From NCBI RefSeq assembly GCF_012184425.1, contig NZ_VTOW01000001.1, forward strand, positions 620,001 to 684,000: 64,000 nucleotides of DNA. Reading direction: 5' to 3'. Origin of the DNA: Candidatus Manganitrophus noduliformans (GTDB taxonomy: Bacteria; Nitrospirota; Nitrospiria; SBBL01; Manganitrophaceae). The notes beneath the pieces are model-generated. The model ran no database searches and was not told the origin of the DNA. It was given only the letters and a program-made list of their open reading frames with translations. Of this stretch, positions 24,518 to 32,353 are shown one piece after another (position 1 is the first letter of the stretch; each line of letters starts with the position of its first letter). Position numbers and translations under genes: made by a program.

Positions 24518-24756
24518 CAACGGATCGATTCCTCAAAAGCCTCTTGATCGATTTTAACCAATCCTTTTTGAATGGCATACCGGATCAACTGGGCCACGTT
24601 TCGGAGGGCAAGTTTATTCATGATATTGGCCCGGTGGGTCTCTACGGTCTTGACTCGGATCCCGAGTTTTTCCGCGACCTCTCGATTCTTGAATCCTTCT
24701 GCGACCAAACGGATCACTTCTTGTTCTCGCTTGGTCAACGCCCTTGCTTCCGGCAT
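24517..24756 (-). CDS. stand-alone LuxR/NarL-type HTH protein
   Basis: A 79-residue protein consisting of a LuxR/NarL HTH ([43 protein letters not shown]) plus a short acidic tail. The start 24756 follows AGGAGGGACG; the longer frame to 24822 lacks a ribosome site. Unlike classical NarL regulators the receiver is not fused but encoded by the next, overlapping gene. Sequence likeness to the partial gene at the left window edge is high through the whole HTH. The 212-bp gap upstream (24757-24968) holds two direct repeats (24908-24922 and 24932-24946). Confidence 0.85.
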   Translation of the reverse strand: MPEARALTKREQEVIRLVAEGFKNREVAEKLGIRVKTVETHRANIMNKLALRNVAQLIRYAIQKGLVKIDQEAFEESIR

Positions 24757-24968
24757 TTCTCGTCCCTCCTGGTTGTTTATTGACAATGGTCGGCGTCCGA
24801 CCCTTCGGATAACATCCCCCATTGATATAGCTAGTCAGAAATATAGAAGGGAAGGCTTGAAATGAGTATCGGATTCGGTCTGTTTATTTTGTGGGACGCC
24901 GACTGGTATGTTCGTAGGTGTTTGTCCTACAATGTCTACAGGTGTTGAGGGGGCTAGGGAGGTCAGCG

Positions 24969-25601
24969 CTATTCAACCAGCTTTTGTTGGATGGCGTAGT
25001 GGGTCATCTCCGCATTGTTTTTCATCTTCATCTTCTCGAGAATGCGGGTTCGATAAGTGCTGATGGTTTTTACGCTGAGTGAGAGCTCTTCGCCGATTTC
25101 TTTGACCGTTTTCCCGGAGGCGATGAGCCGGAGCACTTGAAATTCACGGTCGGAAAGCGCTTCGTGAAGCGGCCGCTCGGAAATAGACTCCAGGTTGAAG
25201 GCAAGCCGCTCCGCCAGATGCGGGCTGATATATTTCCCCCCTCGGGCGACTTTCCGGATCGCCTCGACGAGGTGATCCGGGGCGCTCTCCTTCGTCAAAT
25301 AGCCGGACGCCCCCGCCCGGAGCACGCGGACGGCGTATTGATCTTCCGGGTGAATGGTCAGCATGAGAACCGGGAGCTTCGGCCGCTCGCTCTTCAACTG
25401 CTTCAAGATGTCGAGGCCTCCGCGGCCCGGCATCGAAATATCCAGAACGATCACGTCCCACTGATCGCTCCTCATCTTTTCGAGCAGTTCCTGACCGTTG
25501 TGCGCTTCCCCCGCGACCACCATATCGGAGGTTTCCGTGAGGATCTGTTTCAATCCTCTCCGGACGATTGCGTGATCGTCTGCAATGAGAATCTTGATCA
25601 T
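24969..25601 (-). CDS. NarL/FixJ-type response regulator
   Basis: A 210-residue regulator with a receiver (D8-D9, phospho-acceptor D54 in VIVLDISMPG, T-and-K switch residues in MLTIHP and LTKES) and a C-terminal LuxR-type HTH (LSDREFQVLRLIASGKTVKEIGEELSLSVKTISTYRTRI). It overlaps the stop of the giant kinase gene by four bases (ATGA), so it is that kinase's cognate regulator. The HTH binds DNA after phosphorylation-driven dimerisation in this family. Targets are unknown. Confidence 0.95.
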   Translation of the reverse strand: MIKILIADDHAIVRRGLKQILTETSDMVVAGEAHNGQELLEKMRSDQWDVIVLDISMPGRGGLDILKQLKSERPKLPVLMLTIHPEDQYAVRVLRAGASGYLTKESAPDHLVEAIRKVARGGKYISPHLAERLAFNLESISERPLHEALSDREFQVLRLIASGKTVKEIGEELSLSVKTISTYRTRILEKMKMKNNAEMTHYAIQQKLVE

Positions 25602-28600
25602 ACTTCCTTTCCAACGTCGGTCGGTTGCTGAAGCGGAATCCGCACGGTGATGGTGGTCCCTTTTCCGGGGACGCCGCCGATCTGTACGGTTCCTCCCCAG
25701 AGGAGCGCCCGCTCACGGATTCCCAAGAGTCCGAGCGACTTCGAATTCGTAATTTGGTTTTGCGTGATCCCTCTTCCGTTGTCTCTGACCTCCAAGGTCA
25801 AGACTTCCTCGGTTTTTTCCAGGAGAATGGCGACCTCATCGGCATTGGCATGCCGGACGATATTGGTGAGCGTCTCCTGGAAAATCCGAAAAACCGCGGT
25901 GGACCGGTCGGGGTCAAGCAGAATCTCCTCCGGCCGAACGGTGAACCGGCAGCGCATCCCCGTTCGGTTTTGAAATTCCGAAACCTGCCATTCAATGGCG
26001 GCGGTCAGCCCGAGGTCGTCCAATACGCCGGGTCTCAATTCCGTCGAGATCTTCCGGAGGGTCTGAACGGTCGTGTCGACCAGCTTTGCCATCGATTTCG
26101 TTCTGTCCCGCAGCAGCGCTTCTTTTTTCGGCAGCCGTTTTTTCAGCCATGATAGTTCCATTTTTAGAATTGTCAATAGCTGTCCCAGTTCGTCGTGAAT
26201 TTCGCGCGAGATGCGGGTCCGCTCTTCCTCCACCATGGAGTGAAGCCGGCTGGAGAGGCTTCGGAGCTGCTCCTGGGATCGCCGCAGCTCCTTCTCGACG
26301 TTCCTTTGCTGATTTTCCAGGGCGATCTCCCTTTCTCTCCGGCGATAGCTATCGTATAGGACCCCCGTGGCGTGGGAGAGAATTTCTAAACCCGCTTGCT
26401 CCGTCCCGCTGTATCCGCCGGGGCGATTCGCAATGCCGATCATTCCGACCACCTCGTTTGCACGGACGATCGGAACGCCGAGGAAGTTGCGCATGGCGGG
26501 GTGTCCGGGAGGGATCCCTCCGGAGCGGGGATCGGCGGCGGCATCGTTGGAAATGACGACCTTCCCGCTTTCGATGACTTTTCCGAAGAGATTGTCGAAG
26601 CGGTAGAGTTCAAGATATTCCTGCTTTCCGTCCATCCGGAGGGCGTCTTTATAGAATGGACGGATCTGGATCGGTCCGACGTCAATTCCTTCGATGGCGA
26701 GAATCCGGAAGGCCGGCCCTTCCACGACCACGCCGATAAAGCCGTATTCGCTTTCCGTTTGGCGGAGGGCCGAGCGCAGAAGAAGCGAGCTGGTCTCGTT
26801 CCAGTCTCGGCTGTCGAGATAGGCGGTCATCGCGTCGGTGACCGCCGCCAGCTGGTCCGTCTTGATTCGGAGCGCTTCCTCCGCATGATTTCTCTCGGTG
26901 ATGTCCATCATCGCCCCGATCATCCGGACCGGCGTCCCCGCCGCGTCCCGAACGATATAGCCGCGGTCGAGGAGGGTCGCATAACTTCCATCGCCTCGCC
27001 GGAAACGATACTCCCCCGACCAGAGCTGATCGCCGCCGGCGATTGCACTGTGAATCCCCGAGAGGACCCGCTCTTTATCTTCCGGATGAAGCCGGTTTGT
27101 CCAAGACTCGATCCCCGGCTCGATCTCCTCCGGTTTGTAGCCGAAGAGGGTTTGAAGGTTCTCATTCCACCAAAGCGTGTTCGTGATCAGATCCCAATCC
27201 CAGACGGCGTCGTTGGTGGCGCGTGTGGCGAGATGAAAACGCTCTTCGCTCTTCCGGAGCGCCTCCTCCGTTTTTTTGCGATCCGAAATATCGGCCACGA
27301 CGGCGACAATTCCGGTCATCGTCGGCTCCGAGCCGGGGAGGGGGGCGACGGAGATGCTGATGTCGACCGACGATCCGTCCTTTCGGGAATGGCACGTCTC
27401 CAATCCGGTAAACCCTTTCCCTTCGCAGACCAGTTTTTGAAGAAGATCCAGCTCTTCCTCTTGATCCACGGGAAGGATCGGGAATCGCTGATTGAAAATT
27501 TCATACTCTCTCCAGCCGAAGAGCCGCTCCGCCGCGGGGTTCCACATCTTCACCTTTCCTTCCGAGTCGAGGGCGAAGATCGCCAAGGGAGAGGCATGAA
27601 TCAAAGCGCGAAGTGTCTCATTCGTTTCACGCAAGGCCTGTTCGGCTTGGCGGCGCTCGGTAATATCTTCGGCCACCCCGGCCACGCGGTAGACCTTTCC
27701 CGATCCGTCTTTGATCGGAAAGCCCCGATCCCGAATCCAGCGAACGGAGCCGTCGGTCCGAATGATACGATATTCGGTGTCGGTCGGCTCTCCCCGGCCT
27801 TGTTGCTCCATGGCGTCGAGAACACGGACCCGGTCTTCGGGATAAACCGCATCCAGAAACGATTTCGGCTGATCATACAGGCTCTGACAGGCGCGTCCCC
27901 AGATCTGCTCGTAGGCGGGACTGATGTAGAGCAGTCGGAAAGGATCGCGCTCCACGATCCAGAAGATCTCATGGATGTTCTCCGCCAGCTGTCGGAACCG
28001 GCGCTCTGAATCTTGCAGCTCCCGTTCGGTTTTTCTCGATTCTGTGACATCCTCCGCCAAAACGAGCCGGGCCTCCTTTCCCCGGAAGAGGATCAGATTC
28101 CAAGTGATCTCGGCCTCAATGAGGCTTCCATCTTTTTTTCTGTGCGTCCAGACCCCGCCCATAACCGGGTCCGAAGATGTTTCCCGATGCGCAGCCTCTT
28201 GGAGATAGCCCAGTAGGAGAGGAATTTCTTCCGGCGGGCGGATGTCGCAAATCGTCATCCGAAGGAACGCTTCTCTCGAATAACCATAATGACGGATCGC
28301 CGCTTCGTTGACCGCCAAGAAAGTATGCGTTGAAGGGTCGACGACCCACATCGGGTGGGGATTTCGATCAAACAGGAGCCGGTACTGTTCCTCGCTTTGC
28401 CGGAGCGCTTCTTCCGCGCGGAGGCGCTCGGTCACATCGTTGGCCAGGACAAGTTTGGCCTTCCTTCCGGAGAAGGAGATCAGATCCGATGTGATCTCCA
28501 CGTCGATTACCGTCCCGTCTTTTTTTCTATTTCGCCAGATCCCCCCCGGGCCGACACGGGTGCTGATCTGCGGAAGATTCTTAAGGAGGGTCGGAATATC

Positions 28601-31048
28601 TTCGGCGGGGCAGAGATCTGTGATCGTCATCGAGAGAAACTCCTCCCGATGATAGCCGTAGCGGGACACAGTCGCTTCGTTGACCGCCAGAAAAGCGAGC
28701 GTCTCCAGATCGAACACCCACATCGGGTACGGATTGTTCTCGAACAAAAGCCGATATTTTTCTTCGCTTTCCCGCAGCCGTTCGTCGGCCCGTTTGCGGT
28801 CGGTAATATCGACGACAAAACCGACCGTCTTCTCCCGGGAGGCTTCGAGGAAGGCGGCGCCGATCATCACAGGGATCCTGCTTCCGTCTTTGCGGATAAA
28901 TTCTTTCTCAAACGGAGCGCAGACCCCGGTGGCGGCCATCTCATCGAGGCCTTTGACGTCCAGAAGGCGATATTCGGAGGGGGTCATCTCTTTCCAGCTG
29001 ATTTCCCCCGAGCGAAGCTCCTCGCGGGTATATCCGACCATTTGAAGAAAAGCGTCATTGGCCTCCGTGATATTTCCGTTGACGTCCGAGAAAACAATGC
29101 CGATCATGTTGGAATCAATGACCCGCCGGAAGCGGCTTTCACTATTCCGCAGCGCTTCCTCCGCCCGCTTCTGCACCGTCATGTCGGCCAGAATGCCGAC
29201 GATCCCTCGGATATGACCTTGCCCGTCCCGCAACGGTGCGGTGGATAAGCTGACATCGACCTGGGAGCCGTTCTTTCTTTGGCGGCTGACTTCGAGGTTG
29301 GAAAAAACTTTCCCTTGCAGAAGCGCCTGCACCAATCCTTTAAACTCATTCTCTTTCTCTTTGGGGACGATGGGGTTGAAGCGGCCGATGGCCTCTTCCG
29401 GACTCCATCCGAAAATCTGTCGGGCGGCGGGATTCCATGTTGTTACTTTTCCATTCAGATCGAGGGTGATGATGGCCAGGGGGGAGGCCTGGATGAGGGC
29501 TTGAAGGGTGTGGTTGGTCTCGCGCAGCGCTTCTTCCATCTGTTTCCGCTCGGTGATGTCGTCCACGACCGCGACAAAATACTTCGGCTTTCCCGAGGGG
29601 TCGTTGATTTGAGAGACCGTGATATCGCCCCAAACGATCCGGCCATCTTTGCGGATATAGCGTTTTTCAAACCGATGTTTATCAGTCTTTCCGGCCGCCA
29701 GCTCCTCTCTCACCCTCATGCTCGCCGCCAGGTCGTCCGGATGGGTCATCTCTTGGAAGGTCCGTCCCGTCAGCTCTTCCCGCGTATAGCCGAGGAAGGC
29801 GGCATAACTCTGATTCACCTGAATAAAACGTCCTTCCAGATCGACCACGCCGATTCCGGAAGGGGCCCGGTCGAAAATGGCACGGAATCTTTCCTCGCTC
29901 TCCCGAAGATCGACGGTCATGCTCTCCGCGAGGTCGATGGCGCGCCGGCGCGCGGTCGTCGTCGACCAGGTAATGTAAGAGAGCAACAGGGAGAACGTCG
30001 CCCCGCCGAAAAGAATGAGGAAAGGAAGGGTTTCTTCTATTTCCGATAGGAAGGAGGCATGGGTGGAAAAGTAGATGTGCCAATGGCGACCTGCGATATC
30101 CAAAGAGGCGATTTGTGTGTATCTGGGGGGATTGTTGCCGGTGTTGGCGCCCAGGATGTCATTGCTGTCGTAAAGCAGGCTCTCTTTCGTTAGGAGGGGA
30201 AGGGGATTGGTTGTCTTCTCCATTCCACCGTCGAAAATCTCAAACTGAAAGTCGAGCCTGGAATTGCCGCCGAGGACCTCCTGCATGAGATCCTTCATGT
30301 TGAACGCGGAGGCGACGAATCCGATCAGGGCGCGGCGTTTCTCCTCCACCGTGGTCTGAGGCAGCCCATTGCGGTAGACCGGGACCCGAATGGAAAATCC
30401 GACCTCCTCGGTCCCGACCAGGATAATCCGTCCGGTCGAGACGGGATGACCGGTATCGCGCGCTTGTTCGAGGGCTTGCCGTCGGACCGGCTCGCTTCCG
30501 ATATCGAAGCCGAACTGTACCGGAATGGGTGAGAACGGCTCTGTAAATTCAATCGGGAAGTACTCGGGGCGATCTCCTTCGGGATGGATTGAAAAATCGG
30601 GATAACCTTTTGGACCGATGCTCGTATCGTTGCGCACCTGTCTTTCGAATGCAGCCCGTTCCGATTTAGGCACGTATCTGACAAAGATCAGATCGTAAAT
30701 GCCGGGATAACGTTTTTGTAACTGGAGCGATTCGATATATCTTCTCCAGTCGGCCCGGGTGATGTTTTGGTTCACCGCAAAGAGACCGCGCACGGACAGG
30801 AGGATATCTGTATACGTCTGAATGCGTCCTTCAATCGCCCTGGATGCCCTTGCGACGCGTCTGTCAAAACGAGTATGTGCTTTATTCTCAATGTTTTGTT
30901 GAGTAAAGTGCCAGGCGATCCCGGTGAGGGTCAGGGTCACTGAGAGGACAACGAAAGCCGAAGGGGCTAGGAAAAGAGAATGGATGAATTTCTGCAGAGG
31001 GTGAATGGATGCTCCTGGTGTCCTCTTCTGAAGAGGGGCTGCCTTCAA
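25598..31048 (-). CDS. giant membrane sensor histidine kinase: CHASE, eight PAS, GAF, NarX-type kinase core
   Basis: A 1816-residue sensor. A membrane helix near residues 28-50 and a second near 341-360 bracket a periplasmic CHASE-like domain. Eight PAS modules follow, beginning near residues 379, 508, 633, 757, 880, 1010, 1136 and 1262, each opened by a linker of the type LRESEERFR. A GAF domain (about 1389-1560) precedes the HisKA_3 dimerisation helix with the phospho-accepting His in ISREIHDELGQLL (near 1610) and an HATPase domain (about 1690-1810). The TTG start has AAGGAG 11 bp upstream. It is coupled to the NarL-type regulator. The periplasmic ligand and PAS cofactors are unknown. Confidence 0.93.
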   Translation of the reverse strand: MKAAPLQKRTPGASIHPLQKFIHSLFLAPSAFVVLSVTLTLTGIAWHFTQQNIENKAHTRFDRRVARASRAIEGRIQTYTDILLSVRGLFAVNQNITRADWRRYIESLQLQKRYPGIYDLIFVRYVPKSERAAFERQVRNDTSIGPKGYPDFSIHPEGDRPEYFPIEFTEPFSPIPVQFGFDIGSEPVRRQALEQARDTGHPVSTGRIILVGTEEVGFSIRVPVYRNGLPQTTVEEKRRALIGFVASAFNMKDLMQEVLGGNSRLDFQFEIFDGGMEKTTNPLPLLTKESLLYDSNDILGANTGNNPPRYTQIASLDIAGRHWHIYFSTHASFLSEIEETLPFLILFGGATFSLLLSYITWSTTTARRRAIDLAESMTVDLRESEERFRAIFDRAPSGIGVVDLEGRFIQVNQSYAAFLGYTREELTGRTFQEMTHPDDLAASMRVREELAAGKTDKHRFEKRYIRKDGRIVWGDITVSQINDPSGKPKYFVAVVDDITERKQMEEALRETNHTLQALIQASPLAIITLDLNGKVTTWNPAARQIFGWSPEEAIGRFNPIVPKEKENEFKGLVQALLQGKVFSNLEVSRQRKNGSQVDVSLSTAPLRDGQGHIRGIVGILADMTVQKRAEEALRNSESRFRRVIDSNMIGIVFSDVNGNITEANDAFLQMVGYTREELRSGEISWKEMTPSEYRLLDVKGLDEMAATGVCAPFEKEFIRKDGSRIPVMIGAAFLEASREKTVGFVVDITDRKRADERLRESEEKYRLLFENNPYPMWVFDLETLAFLAVNEATVSRYGYHREEFLSMTITDLCPAEDIPTLLKNLPQISTRVGPGGIWRNRKKDGTVIDVEITSDLISFSGRKAKLVLANDVTERLRAEEALRQSEEQYRLLFDRNPHPMWVVDPSTHTFLAVNEAAIRHYGYSREAFLRMTICDIRPPEEIPLLLGYLQEAAHRETSSDPVMGGVWTHRKKDGSLIEAEITWNLILFRGKEARLVLAEDVTESRKTERELQDSERRFRQLAENIHEIFWIVERDPFRLLYISPAYEQIWGRACQSLYDQPKSFLDAVYPEDRVRVLDAMEQQGRGEPTDTEYRIIRTDGSVRWIRDRGFPIKDGSGKVYRVAGVAEDITERRQAEQALRETNETLRALIHASPLAIFALDSEGKVKMWNPAAERLFGWREYEIFNQRFPILPVDQEEELDLLQKLVCEGKGFTGLETCHSRKDGSSVDISISVAPLPGSEPTMTGIVAVVADISDRKKTEEALRKSEERFHLATRATNDAVWDWDLITNTLWWNENLQTLFGYKPEEIEPGIESWTNRLHPEDKERVLSGIHSAIAGGDQLWSGEYRFRRGDGSYATLLDRGYIVRDAAGTPVRMIGAMMDITERNHAEEALRIKTDQLAAVTDAMTAYLDSRDWNETSSLLLRSALRQTESEYGFIGVVVEGPAFRILAIEGIDVGPIQIRPFYKDALRMDGKQEYLELYRFDNLFGKVIESGKVVISNDAAADPRSGGIPPGHPAMRNFLGVPIVRANEVVGMIGIANRPGGYSGTEQAGLEILSHATGVLYDSYRRREREIALENQQRNVEKELRRSQEQLRSLSSRLHSMVEEERTRISREIHDELGQLLTILKMELSWLKKRLPKKEALLRDRTKSMAKLVDTTVQTLRKISTELRPGVLDDLGLTAAIEWQVSEFQNRTGMRCRFTVRPEEILLDPDRSTAVFRIFQETLTNIVRHANADEVAILLEKTEEVLTLEVRDNGRGITQNQITNSKSLGLLGIRERALLWGGTVQIGGVPGKGTTITVRIPLQQPTDVGKEV

Positions 31049-31256
31049 GAGCGTGTGTACTCCTTATGTCAGAGATTTTCAACCTGATGGTCTCGGAATC
31101 CCCTCGTGGGAAGGGAGCGAAATGCTCTATGGTACCATCCTGAGCGGTAAAATCAAGTACATTTTGGTCAGTGTTCGGGGAGATGTGGGAAATGGCTGAG
31201 GGGAAAGACGGGAAGGGGAGGATCCGCCTGAAGACGCTGTTTCGTCGATGCGCGCC

Positions 31257-31841
31257 TTAATCGGCGAAGTGCTGCTTGATCATTTGGTAAGCCTCGACCA
31301 CTTTTCGAAGCTCGGCTTCCGTGCTTCGATCCCCTCCGCGGGCATCGGGGTGATACTCCTTTGCGTAGCGGCGAAATGCGGCGGTCACTTCAGTCATGCC
31401 GGTTCCCTCCTCCACCCCCAGGATTTGGTAGGCCTGTGTCAGAGAGGAAATCTCTCCATGGGAAGCGGTTTCCGAGCCATTTTGGCTGAACTGGCTGAAA
31501 AAATCGGCGAGGTTGAACGGCCGCCGGCGTTTCCTTCGGGGCCGGTTATAGAGCTGGCTTTCCAACTCGTCGAGGCGATCTTCTACGTAGGAGACGCGTC
31601 CTGCGGTCCGGTCGAGGTCGGCGAGGGTCGTCGCCTCGTCCACCTGGTCTAAGATTTTTTGGAAGAGGATTTGATAGTCTTGGAGCCGTTCCTCCAGGGT
31701 GAAGAAGGAGTGACCCCGGGCATCGTCGTATCGGTCGACCGCGAAGGCGAGATCGATTTCGATCGTTTCATTCAACTCGACCAGACGGCGCTTGAGGCGG
31801 CCTTTTCGGTCTCCCAGTTTTTTAAGGAAATCTTCATCCAT
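31257..31841 (-). CDS. protein with C-terminal J domain
   Basis: A 194-residue protein whose last 55 residues form a J domain, from AYQILGVEEGTGMTEVTAAFRRYAKEYHPD onward, with the HPD motif intact. It should therefore stimulate an Hsp70 ATPase. The first 110 residues are charged and helical, probably coiled coil (LERRLQ-like repeats around 50-90), followed by a basic stretch (RPRRKRRRP). Most DnaJ proteins carry the J domain at the N-terminus, so this is a specialised co-chaperone. The 208-bp gap upstream (31049-31256) shows no further gene. Confidence 0.85.
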   Translation of the reverse strand: MDEDFLKKLGDRKGRLKRRLVELNETIEIDLAFAVDRYDDARGHSFFTLEERLQDYQILFQKILDQVDEATTLADLDRTAGRVSYVEDRLDELESQLYNRPRRKRRRPFNLADFFSQFSQNGSETASHGEISSLTQAYQILGVEEGTGMTEVTAAFRRYAKEYHPDARGGDRSTEAELRKVVEAYQMIKQHFAD

Positions 31842-31864
31842 GGCATGCGATCATTTCGAGAAGA

Positions 31865-32182
31865 TTACGCCTTGACGAAGCTGCAGCAATAATCGGTCAG
31901 ACTGTGGACCTTCAGCTTAAATGTGGTTCGGGCGGGGACGGTAAACTGCGCTCCCCCTTTGATCCGCTTCCAGCCGTTCTCTCCCTCCAGAAACACTTCC
32001 AGATCGCCGGAGAGAATCTCCATGATTTCTTGATCGCCGATTTTAAATTCGAACTCCCCCGGCTGCATGATGCCGAGGGTCTTGCGGCTGCCGTCCGGAA
32101 AAAGGACTGTCCGGCTGGTGACCTTTCCGTCAAAGAAGACGTTCGCCGCTTTTTTTACCGTGACGTTTTTAAATTCGCTCAT
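31865..32182 (-). CDS. ppnP: pyrimidine/purine nucleoside phosphorylase (YaiE/DUF1255 family)
   Basis: A 105-residue single-domain cupin. Segments such as FFDGKVTSRTVLFPDG, TLGIMQPGEFEF, MEILSGDLEVFL and FTVPARTTFKLKV match the PpnP family, which phosphorolyses several nucleosides in salvage. The start 32182 follows AGAGGACAA; the longer frame has no ribosome site. It precedes the J-domain gene by 23 bp and may be cotranscribed with it. The C-terminal YCCSF with two cysteines is a small variation. Confidence 0.9.
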   Translation of the reverse strand: MSEFKNVTVKKAANVFFDGKVTSRTVLFPDGSRKTLGIMQPGEFEFKIGDQEIMEILSGDLEVFLEGENGWKRIKGGAQFTVPARTTFKLKVHSLTDYCCSFVKA

Positions 32183-32190
32183 TTGTCCTC

Positions 32191-32270
32191 TATATCTTAT
32201 GTGGGGCCGGCGCCGGAGGAACCCCATTGGTTTTAGATCTTTTCACCAGGTGCGCCATGCCCCATGCCCC
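32191..32270 (-). repeat. dispersed GTGGGGC repeat, copy A
   Basis: Read on the minus strand this 80-bp stretch runs from GGGGCATGGCGCACCTGGTG through AAGATCT to CGCCGGCCCCACATAAGATA. It aligns closely to 37333-37413, including the blocks GGGGCAT-GCGCA-CTGGTG, AAGATCT and GGCCCCACAT. It fills most of the gap between metH and ppnP. Confidence 0.7.
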
Positions 32271-32353
32271 ATCCTACTTAAATTTTATCCGGGACCGGCG
32301 CTACGTACTTCCCGGTTGCCTTTAGGCTCTCATCAGGAGCGCTATGCTCTGGA

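Noticed and set aside
25598-31048. Long plus-strand open frames antisense to the giant kinase, one of 537 codons
   Set aside because: They are shadows made by codon bias of the GC-rich kinase gene; they show no ribosome sites and no domains.
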